A stretch of 64,000 bases of DNA from Cupriavidus malaysiensis (GCF_001854325.1 NZ_CP017755.1:1240001-1304000), one strand, 5' to 3'; shown: positions 25,542-33,169, numbered from the stretch's first letter. A program made the numbers and translations. The notes: generated from the sequence alone by a model not told the origin.

Positions 25542-26531
25542 TCAGTCAGCGTGGATGTGGCGGCTGCGGATGAGATTACCCCATAAAGTCCGCTCGTCCG
25601 CAAGGAAGCGCGCCGTCTGCGCGGGCGGGGGCGAGAAGGTCTCGGCGCCGCTGGCGGCGATGGCCTGCGCCAGGCGCGGGTCGTCGAGCGCCCTGGCCAG
25701 CGCCGCGCGCAGCCGCGCGGCGAGGTCCGGCGCGGTGCCCGCGCGCGTGAACAGGCAGGTCCAGCTGTAGATCTCCACCGGCACGCCGGACTCCGCCAGG
25801 GTGGGCACGTCCGGCAGGGCCGCGACGCGCGTGCGTGAGGTCACCGCCAGCGCGCGCAGCGCGCCGCTGCGGATGTGTGGCAGCACCGTGGCCGGGTTGG
25901 AAAACATCATCTGCACCTGGCCGCCGATGGTGTCCGCGATGGCCGGCGCGTTGCCGCGATAGGGAATGTGCGTCAGCGCGATCCCGGCCGTCTGCGCGAA
26001 CAGCTCGCCCGACAGGTGGGAGGTATTGCCGTTGCCCGCGCTGGCGAAGTTGATCTGCGCCGGCCGCGCGCGCGCCAGGCGCAGCAGCTCGGCCACGTTG
26101 TGCGCGGGCAGCGACGGGTTGACCACCAGCACATTGGGCCCGCGGCTGACGCAGCCGACCGGGCTGAAGTCGCGCGCCGCGTCATAGGGCGGGCGCGACA
26201 GCATCAGCGGGGCATTGATCTGGTCGGCCGGCGTGCCCAGCAGCAGGGTATAGCCGTCGGCCGGCGCGCGCAGCACCTGCGCCGCGCCGAGCGTGCCGCC
26301 GGCGCCGCTCTTGTTTTCCACGATCACCGACTGGCCCAGCTGGCGCGACAGATTGTTCGAGAGCAGGCGGGCGATGGTGTCGGTGGTGCCGCCCGCGGGA
26401 AAGGGCACCACCAGCGTGAGCGGCCGCGCGGGCCAGGTTTCGGCATATGCGCAGGGGCCGAAGGTGAATGCGGCGGCCATGCCGAGCAGCAGGCAACGGG
26501 TGGCGCGGCGGGCTTTTCCAAACGGATGCAT
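25542..26531 (-). CDS. Bug/TctC-family periplasmic substrate-binding protein
   Basis: A 329-residue Bug receptor. It has a signal peptide (LLLGMAAAFTFGPCAYA, cleavage near residue 30), then WPARPLTLVVPFPAGGTTD, VIVENKSGAGGTLGAAQV, DGYTLLLGTPADQ and IPYRGNAPAIADTIGGQV. The start at 26531 (MHPFGKARR) gives a normal signal peptide; AGGAGACC lies just upstream on the minus strand. It would bind the carboxylate broken down by the divergent lyase and aconitase-family enzymes. No membrane permease is linked. Confidence 0.88.
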   Translation of the reverse strand: MHPFGKARRATRCLLLGMAAAFTFGPCAYAETWPARPLTLVVPFPAGGTTDTIARLLSNNLSRQLGQSVIVENKSGAGGTLGAAQVLRAPADGYTLLLGTPADQINAPLMLSRPPYDAARDFSPVGCVSRGPNVLVVNPSLPAHNVAELLRLARARPAQINFASAGNGNTSHLSGELFAQTAGIALTHIPYRGNAPAIADTIGGQVQMMFSNPATVLPHIRSGALRALAVTSRTRVAALPDVPTLAESGVPVEIYSWTCLFTRAGTAPDLAARLRAALARALDDPRLAQAIAASGAETFSPPPAQTARFLADERTLWGNLIRSRHIHAD

Positions 26532-26548
26532 CACAGGTCTCCTTTGTC

Positions 26549-26626
26549 TGTATGCATGCATGATAGCCTTAAACTGGCATAAAACACGAATTATCCGATT
26601 GTAAATTCCCAATCATGTATGCATAC
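26549..26626. promoter_or_regulatory. Paired GntR-type operator candidates
   Basis: TGTATGCATGCA at 26549-26560 and the perfect palindrome GTATGCATAC at 26617-26626 share the core TGTATGCAT. One lies next to the start of the Bug-gntR pair, the other just upstream of the lyase gene. Short palindromes of this kind are typical FCD-GntR sites; control by the adjacent regulator is inferred. Confidence 0.65.
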
Positions 26627-26653
26627 TGTTCGCAGTTCGATCAGGAGACGGAA

Positions 26654-27547
26654 ATGCGAAAGACCACCAGGTTGTCCCAACTCATCCATGCCCCGGAGCT
26701 GCTCGTGATGCCGGGTGCATTCGATGCGCTCTCGGCGCGCATCGTCCAGGAGGCCGGCTTCGCGGCCGTGCAGTGTTCCGGCTTCGGTATTTCGGTGAGC
26801 CGGCTGGGCCTGCCGGATTACAGCTTCCTGGCCTTCTCGGACATGGTCGAGGCCACCCGCCGCATCGTCGATGCGGTCGAGCTGCCGGTCATGGCCGACG
26901 GCGATACCGGCTTCGGCAATGCGGTCAACGCCTGGTACGCGGTGCGCGCCTTCGAGCGCATCGGCTGTGCCGGCGTCAACATCGAAGACCAGCTCATGCC
27001 CAAGCGCTGCGGCCACCTGGAGGGCAAGTCGCTGATCCCGCTCGACGAGGCCGTGCAGAAGATCCGCGCCTGCGCCGAGGCGCGCACCGATGCCGATTTC
27101 GTCATCAATGCGCGCACTGACGCGCTTGCCGTGGGCGGCATCGGCGAAGTGATCCGGCGCGGCAATGCCTACCTGGAGGCGGGCGCCACCATGGTCTTCA
27201 TCGACGGCATGACGTCCAAGGCGCTGGCGCGCGAGGCGGTGGCCGGCATCCGCGGCCCGGTGGCGATCAATGTGGTGGAGGGCGGCAAATCGCCCGAGGC
27301 CTTCACTTTTGCCGAGATGGAGGCGATGGGCATCGCGCGCGTGAGCCTGCCGGGCACGCTGATGCTGGCCGCGATCCAGGGCATGCGCGATGCCCTGGCG
27401 GCGGTGCGCGCCAACGGCTATGCCGGCGGCCCCGGGGCGCGGCTGGCGGATTTCCGCGCGCAGCTCGACCTGGTCGGCTTCGCCGAGGTGTTCGCGCTGG
27501 AGCAGCGCTACCTGTCCGCGCTGGCGGCGCCGGCCGCGGTGCAATGA
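26654..27547 (+). CDS. Isocitrate lyase/PEP mutase-superfamily lyase
   Basis: A 297-residue TIM-barrel enzyme of the ICL/PEPM superfamily. The metal-binding motif is DGDTGFGN (82-89), then NIEDQ (109-113) and the lyase-type loop PKRCGHLEGK (116-125) with the catalytic cysteine C119. KRCGH marks C-C lyases (isocitrate, methylisocitrate, 2,3-dimethylmalate), not phosphonate mutases. AGGAGACG precedes the ATG at 26654. It is followed by an aconitase-family large and small subunit. In Eubacterium barkeri, dimethylmalate lyase and dimethylmaleate hydratase make the same enzyme pair, so this may be a lyase for a substituted malate; 2-methylisocitrate or other substrates are possible. Automatic names such as carboxyphosphonoenolpyruvate mutase should not be trusted. 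Confidence 0.85.
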   Translation: MRKTTRLSQLIHAPELLVMPGAFDALSARIVQEAGFAAVQCSGFGISVSRLGLPDYSFLAFSDMVEATRRIVDAVELPVMADGDTGFGNAVNAWYAVRAFERIGCAGVNIEDQLMPKRCGHLEGKSLIPLDEAVQKIRACAEARTDADFVINARTDALAVGGIGEVIRRGNAYLEAGATMVFIDGMTSKALAREAVAGIRGPVAINVVEGGKSPEAFTFAEMEAMGIARVSLPGTLMLAAIQGMRDALAAVRANGYAGGPGARLADFRAQLDLVGFAEVFALEQRYLSALAAPAAVQ

Positions 27548-27594
27548 AGGCGCCGCGCGCGCTGGCTGACCGGCACCCGCCGAGGAGGAATCCC

Positions 27595-29001
27595 ATGCAG
27601 GCAAGACCCCGCAACATCATCGAGAAGATCTGGGAGCAGCACGTGGTGGCCGAGCTCGAACACGAGCAGGCGCTGCTGCACGTCGACCGCATCCTGCTGC
27701 ACGACCGCGCCGGCCCGCGCGTGCTGGCGGCGCTGCGCGAGGCGGGCCGCGCCGTGGCCCGGCCCGGCCTGGTGTTCGGCACCATGGACCATATCATCGA
27801 CACCCAGCCCGGGCGCGGCGACGACACGCTGGTGCCCGGCGGCCGGGCCTTCATCGAAGGGCTGCGCGCCGAGGCGCGCGGCGCCGGCATCCGGCTGTTC
27901 GACCTGGGCGATCCGCAACAGGGCATCGCCCACGTGATCTCGCCCGAGCTGGGCATCGCGCTGCCCGGCACCACGCTGGTCTGCTGCGACAGCCATACCT
28001 GCACCGTCGGCGGCATCGGCGCGCTGGCCTGGGGCATCGGCACGACCGAGGGCGAGCATGCGGTGGCCACCCAGTGCCTGGTGCGCGCCCGTCCGCGCAC
28101 GCTGCGCGTGACGTTGCACGGCCGCCCCGGGCCCGGCGTCTCGGCCAAGGACATGGTGCTGGCGCTGATCGCCCGCTTCGGCGTGCGCGGCGGCGACGGC
28201 CACGCCATCGAGTTCGACGGCGAGGCCGTGCGCGCGCTGGAGGTGGAGGGCCGGCTGACGCTGTGCAATATGGCGGTCGAATTCGGCGCCTGGACCGGGC
28301 TGGTGGCGCCCGATGCGCGCACCGTCGAATGGCTGGCCGGGCGCCCCTACGCGCCGGCCGGCGCGGACTGGGAGGCGGCCGTGGCGGACTGGGAGGCGCT
28401 GCGCTCGGACGAGGGCGCGCACTGGGACCGCGTCCTCGAACTCGACTGCGCAGGGCTGGCGCCGCAGGTCAGCTGGGGGACCAATCCCGGCCAGGCCGGC
28501 GCCATCGACGCGGCGGTGCCGCAGCCGGCCGACGCCGACGCGCGGCGCGCGCTGGACTACATGGCCGTGCAGCCGGGCCGGCCGCTGCAGGGCATCCCGA
28601 TCGACGCGGCCTTCATCGGCTCCTGTACCAACAGCCGCCTGCCCGACCTGCGCGCGGCCGCTGCCGTCGTGCGCGGCCGCCGCGTCGCGCCGGGGGTCAA
28701 GGCCATCGTGGTGCCGGGCTCCAGCGGGGTCAAGCGCGCGGCCGAGGCCGAAGGGCTGGACCACGTCTTCCGCGCGGCCGGTTTCGAATGGCGCGAGAGC
28801 GGCTGTTCACTGTGCTTCTTCGCCGGCGGCGACCACTTCGACCAGCCGGACCGGCCGGGGCGGCGCGTGATCACCAGCACCAACCGCAATTTCGAGGGCC
28901 GCCAGGGGCCCGGCGTGCGCTCGCACCTGGCCAGCCCCGCCACGGTGGCGGCGTCGGCCCTCGCCGGCTGCATCGCCGACCCGCGTCCGCTGCTGTCCTG
29001 A
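27595..29001 (+). CDS. Aconitase/LeuC-family dehydratase large subunit
   Basis: A 468-residue large subunit of a two-part aconitase-family hydro-lyase. The three [4Fe-4S] cysteines are C344 (IGSCTNSR), C404 and C407 (SGCSLCFF); CCDSHTC (130-136) and TSTNRNFEGRQG (428-439) are further family motifs. The ATG at 27595 has GAGGAGG upstream. LeuC of leucine synthesis usually reads CSMCLAMNPD after the cluster, where this protein has CSLCFFAGGD, and the gene sits with a lyase and a receptor, not with leuB. I therefore infer a catabolic dehydratase, for example of the dimethylmaleate or citraconate type, not isopropylmalate isomerase. Confidence 0.85.
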   Translation: MQARPRNIIEKIWEQHVVAELEHEQALLHVDRILLHDRAGPRVLAALREAGRAVARPGLVFGTMDHIIDTQPGRGDDTLVPGGRAFIEGLRAEARGAGIRLFDLGDPQQGIAHVISPELGIALPGTTLVCCDSHTCTVGGIGALAWGIGTTEGEHAVATQCLVRARPRTLRVTLHGRPGPGVSAKDMVLALIARFGVRGGDGHAIEFDGEAVRALEVEGRLTLCNMAVEFGAWTGLVAPDARTVEWLAGRPYAPAGADWEAAVADWEALRSDEGAHWDRVLELDCAGLAPQVSWGTNPGQAGAIDAAVPQPADADARRALDYMAVQPGRPLQGIPIDAAFIGSCTNSRLPDLRAAAAVVRGRRVAPGVKAIVVPGSSGVKRAAEAEGLDHVFRAAGFEWRESGCSLCFFAGGDHFDQPDRPGRRVITSTNRNFEGRQGPGVRSHLASPATVAASALAGCIADPRPLLS

Positions 29002-29010
29002 GGAGACATC

Positions 29011-29649
29011 ATGGAACCTTTCGTCACACTGCGCGGGCTGGCCGCGCCGCTGCTGCGCGCCAATATCGATACCGACCTGATCATCCCCTCGCGCGAGATC
29101 ACCTCGCCCGGGGCCGATGGTTACGGCGACAAGCTGCTGTCGCCGTGGCGCTACCAGACCGGCGCGGACGGGCAGCGCCGCGAGCGCCCGGAGTTCGTGC
29201 TCAACCGCGCGCCGTTCCGGCAGGCCACCATCCTGCTGAGCGGCGAGAACTTCGGCAGCGGCTCCTCGCGCGAGGCGGCGGTATGGGCGGTGCGCCAGTT
29301 CGGCTTCCGCTGCGTCATCGCACCCTCGTTCGGCGCCATCTTCCAGAACAACTGCTACCGCAACGGGGTGCTGCCGGTGGTGCTGGCGGCCGATGTGGTC
29401 GGCGCGCTGGCGCAGGAGGCCGAGGGCGGCGCGCTGTGGCTGGAGGTGGACCTGCGGGCCTGCCAGGTGCGGCATGCCGACGGGCGCGGCTGGACCTTCG
29501 CGGTGCCCGCCAGCGAGCGCGCCATGCTGTTGGAGGGGCTGGACGCGATCGGGCTGACGCTCAAGCGCCATGCGCAGATCGAGGCCTACCAGGCCGCGAC
29601 ACGCGCCGCGCGGCCGTGGATCTGGGCCGTCGAGGCGCGCGGGCGGTGA
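29011..29649 (+). CDS. Aconitase/LeuD-family dehydratase small subunit
   Basis: A 212-residue swivelling-domain subunit that completes the active site of the preceding large subunit. It has NIDTDLIIPSREI (18-30), the substrate-binding loop GENFGSGSSREAAVWAV (about 78-94), PSFGAIFQNNCYRNG and a C-terminal region like LeuD. LeuD proteins normally read GCGSSREHA in this loop; here the His is Ala and the Cys is Ser, a change at the substrate-recognition loop that supports a different substrate. AGGAGACATC leads into the ATG 9 bp after the large-subunit stop, so the two are translated together. Confidence 0.85.
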   Translation: MEPFVTLRGLAAPLLRANIDTDLIIPSREITSPGADGYGDKLLSPWRYQTGADGQRRERPEFVLNRAPFRQATILLSGENFGSGSSREAAVWAVRQFGFRCVIAPSFGAIFQNNCYRNGVLPVVLAADVVGALAQEAEGGALWLEVDLRACQVRHADGRGWTFAVPASERAMLLEGLDAIGLTLKRHAQIEAYQAATRAARPWIWAVEARGR

Positions 29650-30148
29650 GGTGATGCGACGCAGGCGGGCGGATGCCGGGCGCGGCTCTCGCGCAGGCCG
29701 ATGCCGAAGGCGATCGCGCCGCTGCCGCCGCCGCTGACCTGGTGGTCCGGATGGCGGACCGCCCTCCATCCACTGCAAGCGGCAGCGGCATTCGCTCGGC
29801 CCGCTCGGCCCGCTCGGCCGGCAAAAAAAAATGCGCCAGGCGGGTTGGCCTGGCGCGAGTCGGGAGGATTGCCATCGAGGGGTAGGTTCGATGGTGTGTG
29901 AAGCCTAAGGCATCGGCACCGGGCCTGTGTTTCAGAATGTAAGGCGCAGCGCCGGCGTGCGGATGCCCGTGCGCGCACCAGCGTCGCTGGTGGCGTGGGG
30001 AACGCGCTCGCATCGGGTTCGCCAAAAATGACAAGAAATGTTACGAAGATAAAAAATACTGAATTCAGCAATGCATGGCATCGATGGCCGCCTGCCGCCC
30101 GGCCACGGCGCATATCCAGGGACCAAGGCCTCAGGTATATTTCGGCGC
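29650..30148. other. 499-bp spacer with orphan terminator and AT-rich block
   Basis: No convincing protein gene. The left part holds a strong terminator facing the minus strand (29823-29856). The right part, about 30021-30065, is markedly AT-rich (ACAAGAAATGTTACGAAG and following A/T run) and looks like a promoter. A minus-strand transcript of about 200 nt between them is possible. The padR promoter on the plus strand must also lie near 30100-30145. Confidence 0.5.
29823..29856 (-). terminator. Rho-independent terminator, minus-strand direction
   Basis: On the plus strand a run of nine A (29823-29831) precedes GCGCCAGGC (29833-29841), loop GGGTTG, GCCTGGCGC (29848-29856). Read on the minus strand this is a perfect 9-bp stem followed by U9, a textbook intrinsic terminator. 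No annotated minus-strand gene ends here. Confidence 0.85.
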
Positions 30149-30706
30149 ATGTCCGTCCAACATGCCCTCCTTACCTCGCTGCTGGAACAGCCGTCCTCCG
30201 GTTATGACCTGGCCCGTCGCTTCGACCGCTCCATCGGCTATTTCTGGCAGGCCACGCATCAGCAGATCTATCGCGAACTCGGCCGCATGGCCGAAGCCGG
30301 CTGGGTCGCGGCGGAGGACGATGAAGAGGGCGCGGGCCGCCGCAAGAAGGTCTATCACGTGCTGCCCGCCGGCCGCGCGGAACTGGCGCGCTGGGTGCTG
30401 GAGCCGGCCGCGCCGGGCGAAGGCCGGCGCGCGCTGCTGGTCAAGCTGCGCGCCGAGGCGGCCATCGGCCCGCTCGGCCTGGACCAGGAGATGGAGCGCC
30501 AGATCGCCGAGCACCGCGCAACGCTGGAGCTGTACCTGGCCATCGAACAGCGCGACTTCTCCGCGCCGGACCTGAGCGTGCCGCAGCGACTGCAGCATGC
30601 CGTGCTGCGCTCGGGCATCCTGGGCGAGCAGGTCTGGCTGCAATGGGCGCACGAGGTGCTGCCGCTGCTGCGCCGGGCGGCGCCGCAGGAGGGCGGCGCC
30701 GCCTAG
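30149..30706 (+). CDS. PadR-family transcriptional regulator
   Basis: A 185-residue PadR regulator. The N-terminal winged helix is at about residues 1-85 (LLEQPSSGYDLARRFDRSI, TYRELGRMAEAGWV-like run QIYRELGRMAEAGW, KKVYHVLPAGRAEL) and a C-terminal helical Vir_act_alpha_C-type dimer domain follows. I start it at 30149 (MSVQHALLTSL) because the family begins just before HALL; longer forms add unrelated residues. ATGT-N7-ACAT (30149-30163) overlaps the start codon and resembles a PadR half-site pair, hinting at self-repression. Target genes may be the convergent nitronate monooxygenase and NTF2-like genes. Confidence 0.83.
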   Translation: MSVQHALLTSLLEQPSSGYDLARRFDRSIGYFWQATHQQIYRELGRMAEAGWVAAEDDEEGAGRRKKVYHVLPAGRAELARWVLEPAAPGEGRRALLVKLRAEAAIGPLGLDQEMERQIAEHRATLELYLAIEQRDFSAPDLSVPQRLQHAVLRSGILGEQVWLQWAHEVLPLLRRAAPQEGGAA

Positions 30707-30750
30707 TCCACTGCGCTTTTTCTGATGCAGTGGTGCTCTGACGCAGTGGA
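30707..30750. terminator. Alternative hairpins after padR
   Basis: TCCACTGCG (30707-30715) can pair with CGCAGTGGA (30742-30750), or its inner CCACTGC can pair with GCAGTGG (30727-30733). The left arm is followed by CTTTTTC. It starts right at the padR stop codon and lies between convergent genes, so a transcript end is likely; two exclusive stems sharing one arm is unusual. Confidence 0.5.
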
Positions 30751-30893
30751 TTCGTGCCCTGAATTCAAGGCCCCGGGGCGCTGGCGGGCGCGCCACAACG
30801 AAAGCGAAAACGAAAACAGGCCGCTGCCTGTCCGGCGCGGCCTGTCGGCCGCCACGGCGCGGCCGTGGCGGGTCATGCGTGTGCGGCGTGCCG

Positions 30894-31904
30894 TCAGGCC
30901 TGCGCCGCGGCCGTGCGGCCGGTGCTGCGCGTGGTGCCGGCAGCCAGGCCCAGCCGATGCCGCGCGGCTTCGTACTCCTCGCTGAAACGCTGCACCAGTT
31001 CTCCTGCCGGCACGATGCGCTTGATCGCGCCGATGCCCTGGCCGGCGCCCCAGATATCGCGCCAGGCCTTGGCCTTGGTGTTGCCGCCCGAACCGAAGTT
31101 CATCTTCGACGGATCCGACACCGGCAGGTCGTCGGGATCGAGGCCGGCGTTGACGATGCTCTGGCGCAGGTAGTTGCCGTGCACGCCGGTGAACAGGTTG
31201 GAGTAGACGATATCGCCCGCGCCGCTGTCGACGATCATCTGCTTGTAGCCCTGCGCCGCGTTGGCTTCCTCGGTGGCGATGAAGGCCGAGCCGATGTAGG
31301 CCAGGTCCGCGCCGGCCGCCTGCGCCGCCAGGATGGCGTTGCCGTTGCCGATGGCGCCCGACAGCAGCAGCGGGCCGTCGAACCACTCGCGGATCTCATG
31401 CAGCAGCGGGAAGGGCGACTGCACGCCGGCGTGTCCGCCGGCACCGGCCGCCACCGCGATCAGGCCGTCCGCGCCTTTCTCGATCGCCTTCTTGGCGAAC
31501 TTGTTGTTGATGACGTCGTGCAGCACGATGCCGCCGTAGCTGTGCACCTGCTGGTTGACCTCCTCGCGCGCCCCCAGCGAGGTGATGGTGATGGGCACCT
31601 TGAACCTGGCGCAGACCTCCAGGTCGTGTTCCAGCCGGTCGTTGGACTTGTGCACGATCTGGTTGACCGCGAAGGGCGCGGCCGGGCGGTCGGGATGCTT
31701 GGCGTTGTGTTCGGCCAGTTCGGTGGTGATGCGGTCCAGCCACTCTTCCAGCACCGGTGCCGGGCGCGCGTTCAGCGCCGGGAAGGAGCCGACCACGCCG
31801 GCCTTGCACTGGGCGATCACCAGGTCGGGATTGGAAATGATGAACAGGGGCGAGCAGACCACGGGCAGCGACAGGCGGCCTTCGAGGATGGCGGGCAGGG
31901 ACAT
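30894..31904 (-). CDS. Nitronate monooxygenase (2-nitropropane dioxygenase family)
   Basis: A 336-residue FMN-dependent TIM-barrel enzyme that oxidises alkyl nitronates such as propionate 3-nitronate to the carbonyl and nitrite. Family motifs are LPVVCSPLFIISNPDLVIAQ, AVNQIVHKSNDRLEHD, the flavin/catalytic GAGGHAGVQSPF, LSGAIGNGNAILAAQAAGADLAYIGSAF and NYLRQSIVNAGLDPDDL. The start at 31904 (MSLPAILEGRL) is preceded by GGAGAACCCG. A similar protein group is annotated as enoyl-acyl carrier reductase-like, but GGHAG and length favour NMO. It lies 143 bp after the NTF2-like gene on the same strand. Confidence 0.85.
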   Translation of the reverse strand: MSLPAILEGRLSLPVVCSPLFIISNPDLVIAQCKAGVVGSFPALNARPAPVLEEWLDRITTELAEHNAKHPDRPAAPFAVNQIVHKSNDRLEHDLEVCARFKVPITITSLGAREEVNQQVHSYGGIVLHDVINNKFAKKAIEKGADGLIAVAAGAGGHAGVQSPFPLLHEIREWFDGPLLLSGAIGNGNAILAAQAAGADLAYIGSAFIATEEANAAQGYKQMIVDSGAGDIVYSNLFTGVHGNYLRQSIVNAGLDPDDLPVSDPSKMNFGSGGNTKAKAWRDIWGAGQGIGAIKRIVPAGELVQRFSEEYEAARHRLGLAAGTTRSTGRTAAAQA

Positions 31905-32047
31905 CGGGTTCTCCGGTAAGGCTGGGCGGACCGTCGACGACGGTCGGCAGAAGTCAACAATCAACAGCGGTCAAAAACGAACTGCAGTCGGAAGCAGATG
32001 GGGAAGCCAGGTGGCAAGCGCGGGCGCCCCCGCTCGCCTGCCCGGCA

Positions 32048-32491
32048 TCATGCGGCGGGCGCGGCGCCGGCGAGCAGGTCCTTGTACTGGGCGAGGCGGG
32101 CGCCCATTTCGGCGCCCAGCGCCTGCAGGCCGCTCATGGGCCGCACCATGACCTCGAATTCCTCGATGAGACCCGCCTCGTCGAGGCGCAGCATGTCGAT
32201 GCCCTTGAGGGCCTTGCCGGCGACGTTGGCGCTGAATTCCAGCACGATGCTGCGGCCGTCCTCGCTGACGAAGCTGCGGTGGTAGCGGAAATCCTGGAAC
32301 ACCGTGTTGACGGTCTTCAGCACCAGCTTGATGGCGGCGCGGCCGGGATAGGGGGTGTGAGCCACCGGCGAGCGGAACACGATCTTGTCGGACAGCAGCG
32401 GATCGAGCTCTTCCATGGCATTGCGCTCGAGGATCTTGTGCCAGGCGGCCAGGGTGCGCTGCGCGGCGTCCGACAGGGGTTTGGCTTGCAT
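32048..32491 (-). CDS. SnoaL/NTF2-like protein
   Basis: A 147-residue NTF2-like cone-fold protein (ERNAMEELDPLLSDKIVFRSP, YPGRAAIKLVLKTV, FVSEDGRSIVLEFSANVAGKALKGIDMLRLDEAGLIEEFEVMVRP-type strands). The family includes ketosteroid isomerase-like enzymes and polyketide cyclases; no catalytic Asp pair can be assigned, so function is open. The start at 32491 (MQAKPLSD) has GGAG six bases upstream. The promoter region carries two ATGCAAC-N2-GTTGCAT palindromes. It is followed by the nitronate monooxygenase, with which it may form an operon. Confidence 0.75.
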   Translation of the reverse strand: MQAKPLSDAAQRTLAAWHKILERNAMEELDPLLSDKIVFRSPVAHTPYPGRAAIKLVLKTVNTVFQDFRYHRSFVSEDGRSIVLEFSANVAGKALKGIDMLRLDEAGLIEEFEVMVRPMSGLQALGAEMGARLAQYKDLLAGAAPAA

Positions 32492-32562
32492 GCGGGTCTC
32501 CATTTCCGGCGGTGCGGCGGCTTGCCGCGCCGTGTCCTTGATGTCGCGTCTTGCGATGAGGA

Positions 32563-32619
32563 TATGCAACGCGTTGCATAAGAATAGCAGCGGCCTTTTT
32601 GATATGCAACTGGTTGCAT
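32563..32619. promoter_or_regulatory. Twin palindromic operators, 40 bp apart
   Basis: TATGCAACGCGTTGCATA (32563-32580) is a perfect 18-bp palindrome. ATGCAAC-TG-GTTGCAT (32604-32619) repeats the same 7-bp arms with a 2-bp centre, 40 bp away, almost four helical turns. They lie 72-128 bp upstream of the NTF2-like gene. The dyad form suggests a TetR- or MarR-type dimer; no such gene is nearby, so the regulator is unknown. Confidence 0.85.
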
Positions 32620-32753
32620 GCCCACTGCATGGTCGCCGCGTGATCAGGCGCGCGAGGTCATCCGGGAGGGGAGGCCGCCTGAGACGTCGCCTTCAGGGCT
32701 CGTGGGTGACGTAAATAGCCCTTTCGGGTTCGGGAGATGGCGCTGGCAAGAGC

Positions 32754-32918
32754 GGGAAGAGGCAGGGAAGAGGCAGGGAAGAGGCAGGGAAGAGGCAGGG
32801 AAGAGGCAGGGAAGAGGCAGGGAAGAGGCAGGGAAGGGGCAGGGAAGGGGCAGGGAAGGGGCAGGGAAGGGGCAGGGAAGGGGCAGGGAAGAGGCAGGGA
32901 AGGGGCAGGGAAGGGGCG
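32754..32918 (+). repeat. 11-bp minisatellite, about 15 copies
   Basis: Unit GGGAAGAGGCA, strictly 11 bp: seven identical copies from 32754, then five of the variant GGGAAGGGGCA from 32831, one GGGAAGAGGCA at 32886, one GGGAAGGGGCA at 32897 and a degenerate last unit. The strand is almost purely purine. Grouping of the two variants points to expansion by slippage or unequal exchange. Confidence 0.95.
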
Positions 32919-32990
32919 GCAGCGGTGGCTTTCTCCTGGACGGCAGGGGGGAAGGGGACCTTCCCCCCCGCCCGGGAGCCTTGGCGCCGC

Positions 32991-33146
32991 TCAGCGCACG
33001 AACCGCATCGCGCAGCGCATCAGCGTGGCGAGCAGGCCCAGCGACAGCACGCCGGCCAGCCACAGGCCGGCAAACCACAGCGCCTGGCGCAGCCGGCCGG
33101 GCCTGGCGGCCGCCGGGCCGGCGGCGGGCGAATCCTGACAGGACAT
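32991..33146 (-). CDS. DUF2474 small subunit of cyanide-insensitive-type bd oxidase
   Basis: A 51-residue protein with one membrane helix (about residues 21-43, ALWFAGLWLAGVLSLGLLA), matching the DUF2474 family that follows cioAB in many proteobacteria. It is too short for ordinary gene calling in this GC-rich setting. The ATG at 33144-33146 is 23 bp after the cydB stop and is preceded by GGAGCACCATC. It probably plays the structural role that CydX plays in Escherichia coli bd-I, stabilising the haem subunit. Third gene of the operon. Confidence 0.8.
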   Translation of the reverse strand: MSCQDSPAAGPAAARPGRLRQALWFAGLWLAGVLSLGLLATLMRCAMRFVR

Positions 33147-33169
33147 GATGGTGCTCCGTGCTGCCGTTT

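Larger units (their letters stand above)
32492..32990. other. 499-bp spacer with operators and minisatellite
   Basis: No gene is supported. From left to right it holds the promoter of the NTF2-like gene with twin palindromes (32563-32619), an ordinary stretch, and a 165-bp 11-mer minisatellite (32754-32918) that ends 73 bp from the stop of the DUF2474 gene. Open frames through the minisatellite are repeat artefacts. Confidence 0.7.

Noticed and set aside
26654..27547. Name carboxyvinyl-carboxyphosphonate phosphorylmutase
   Set aside because: The KRCGH loop with catalytic Cys is the lyase form of the superfamily and no phosphonate genes are nearby.
27595..29649. Assignment as leuCD of leucine biosynthesis
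   Set aside because: No leuB or leuA is adjacent, the partner is an ICL-family lyase, and the small-subunit recognition loop departs from LeuD.
32754..32918. CRISPR array
   Set aside because: The 11-bp units are contiguous with no spacers and no cas genes are present.
32618..33148. Repetitive protein frames through the 11-bp minisatellite
   Set aside because: All three frames on each strand stay open simply because the 11-bp unit lacks stop codons; there is no ribosome site and no conserved flank.
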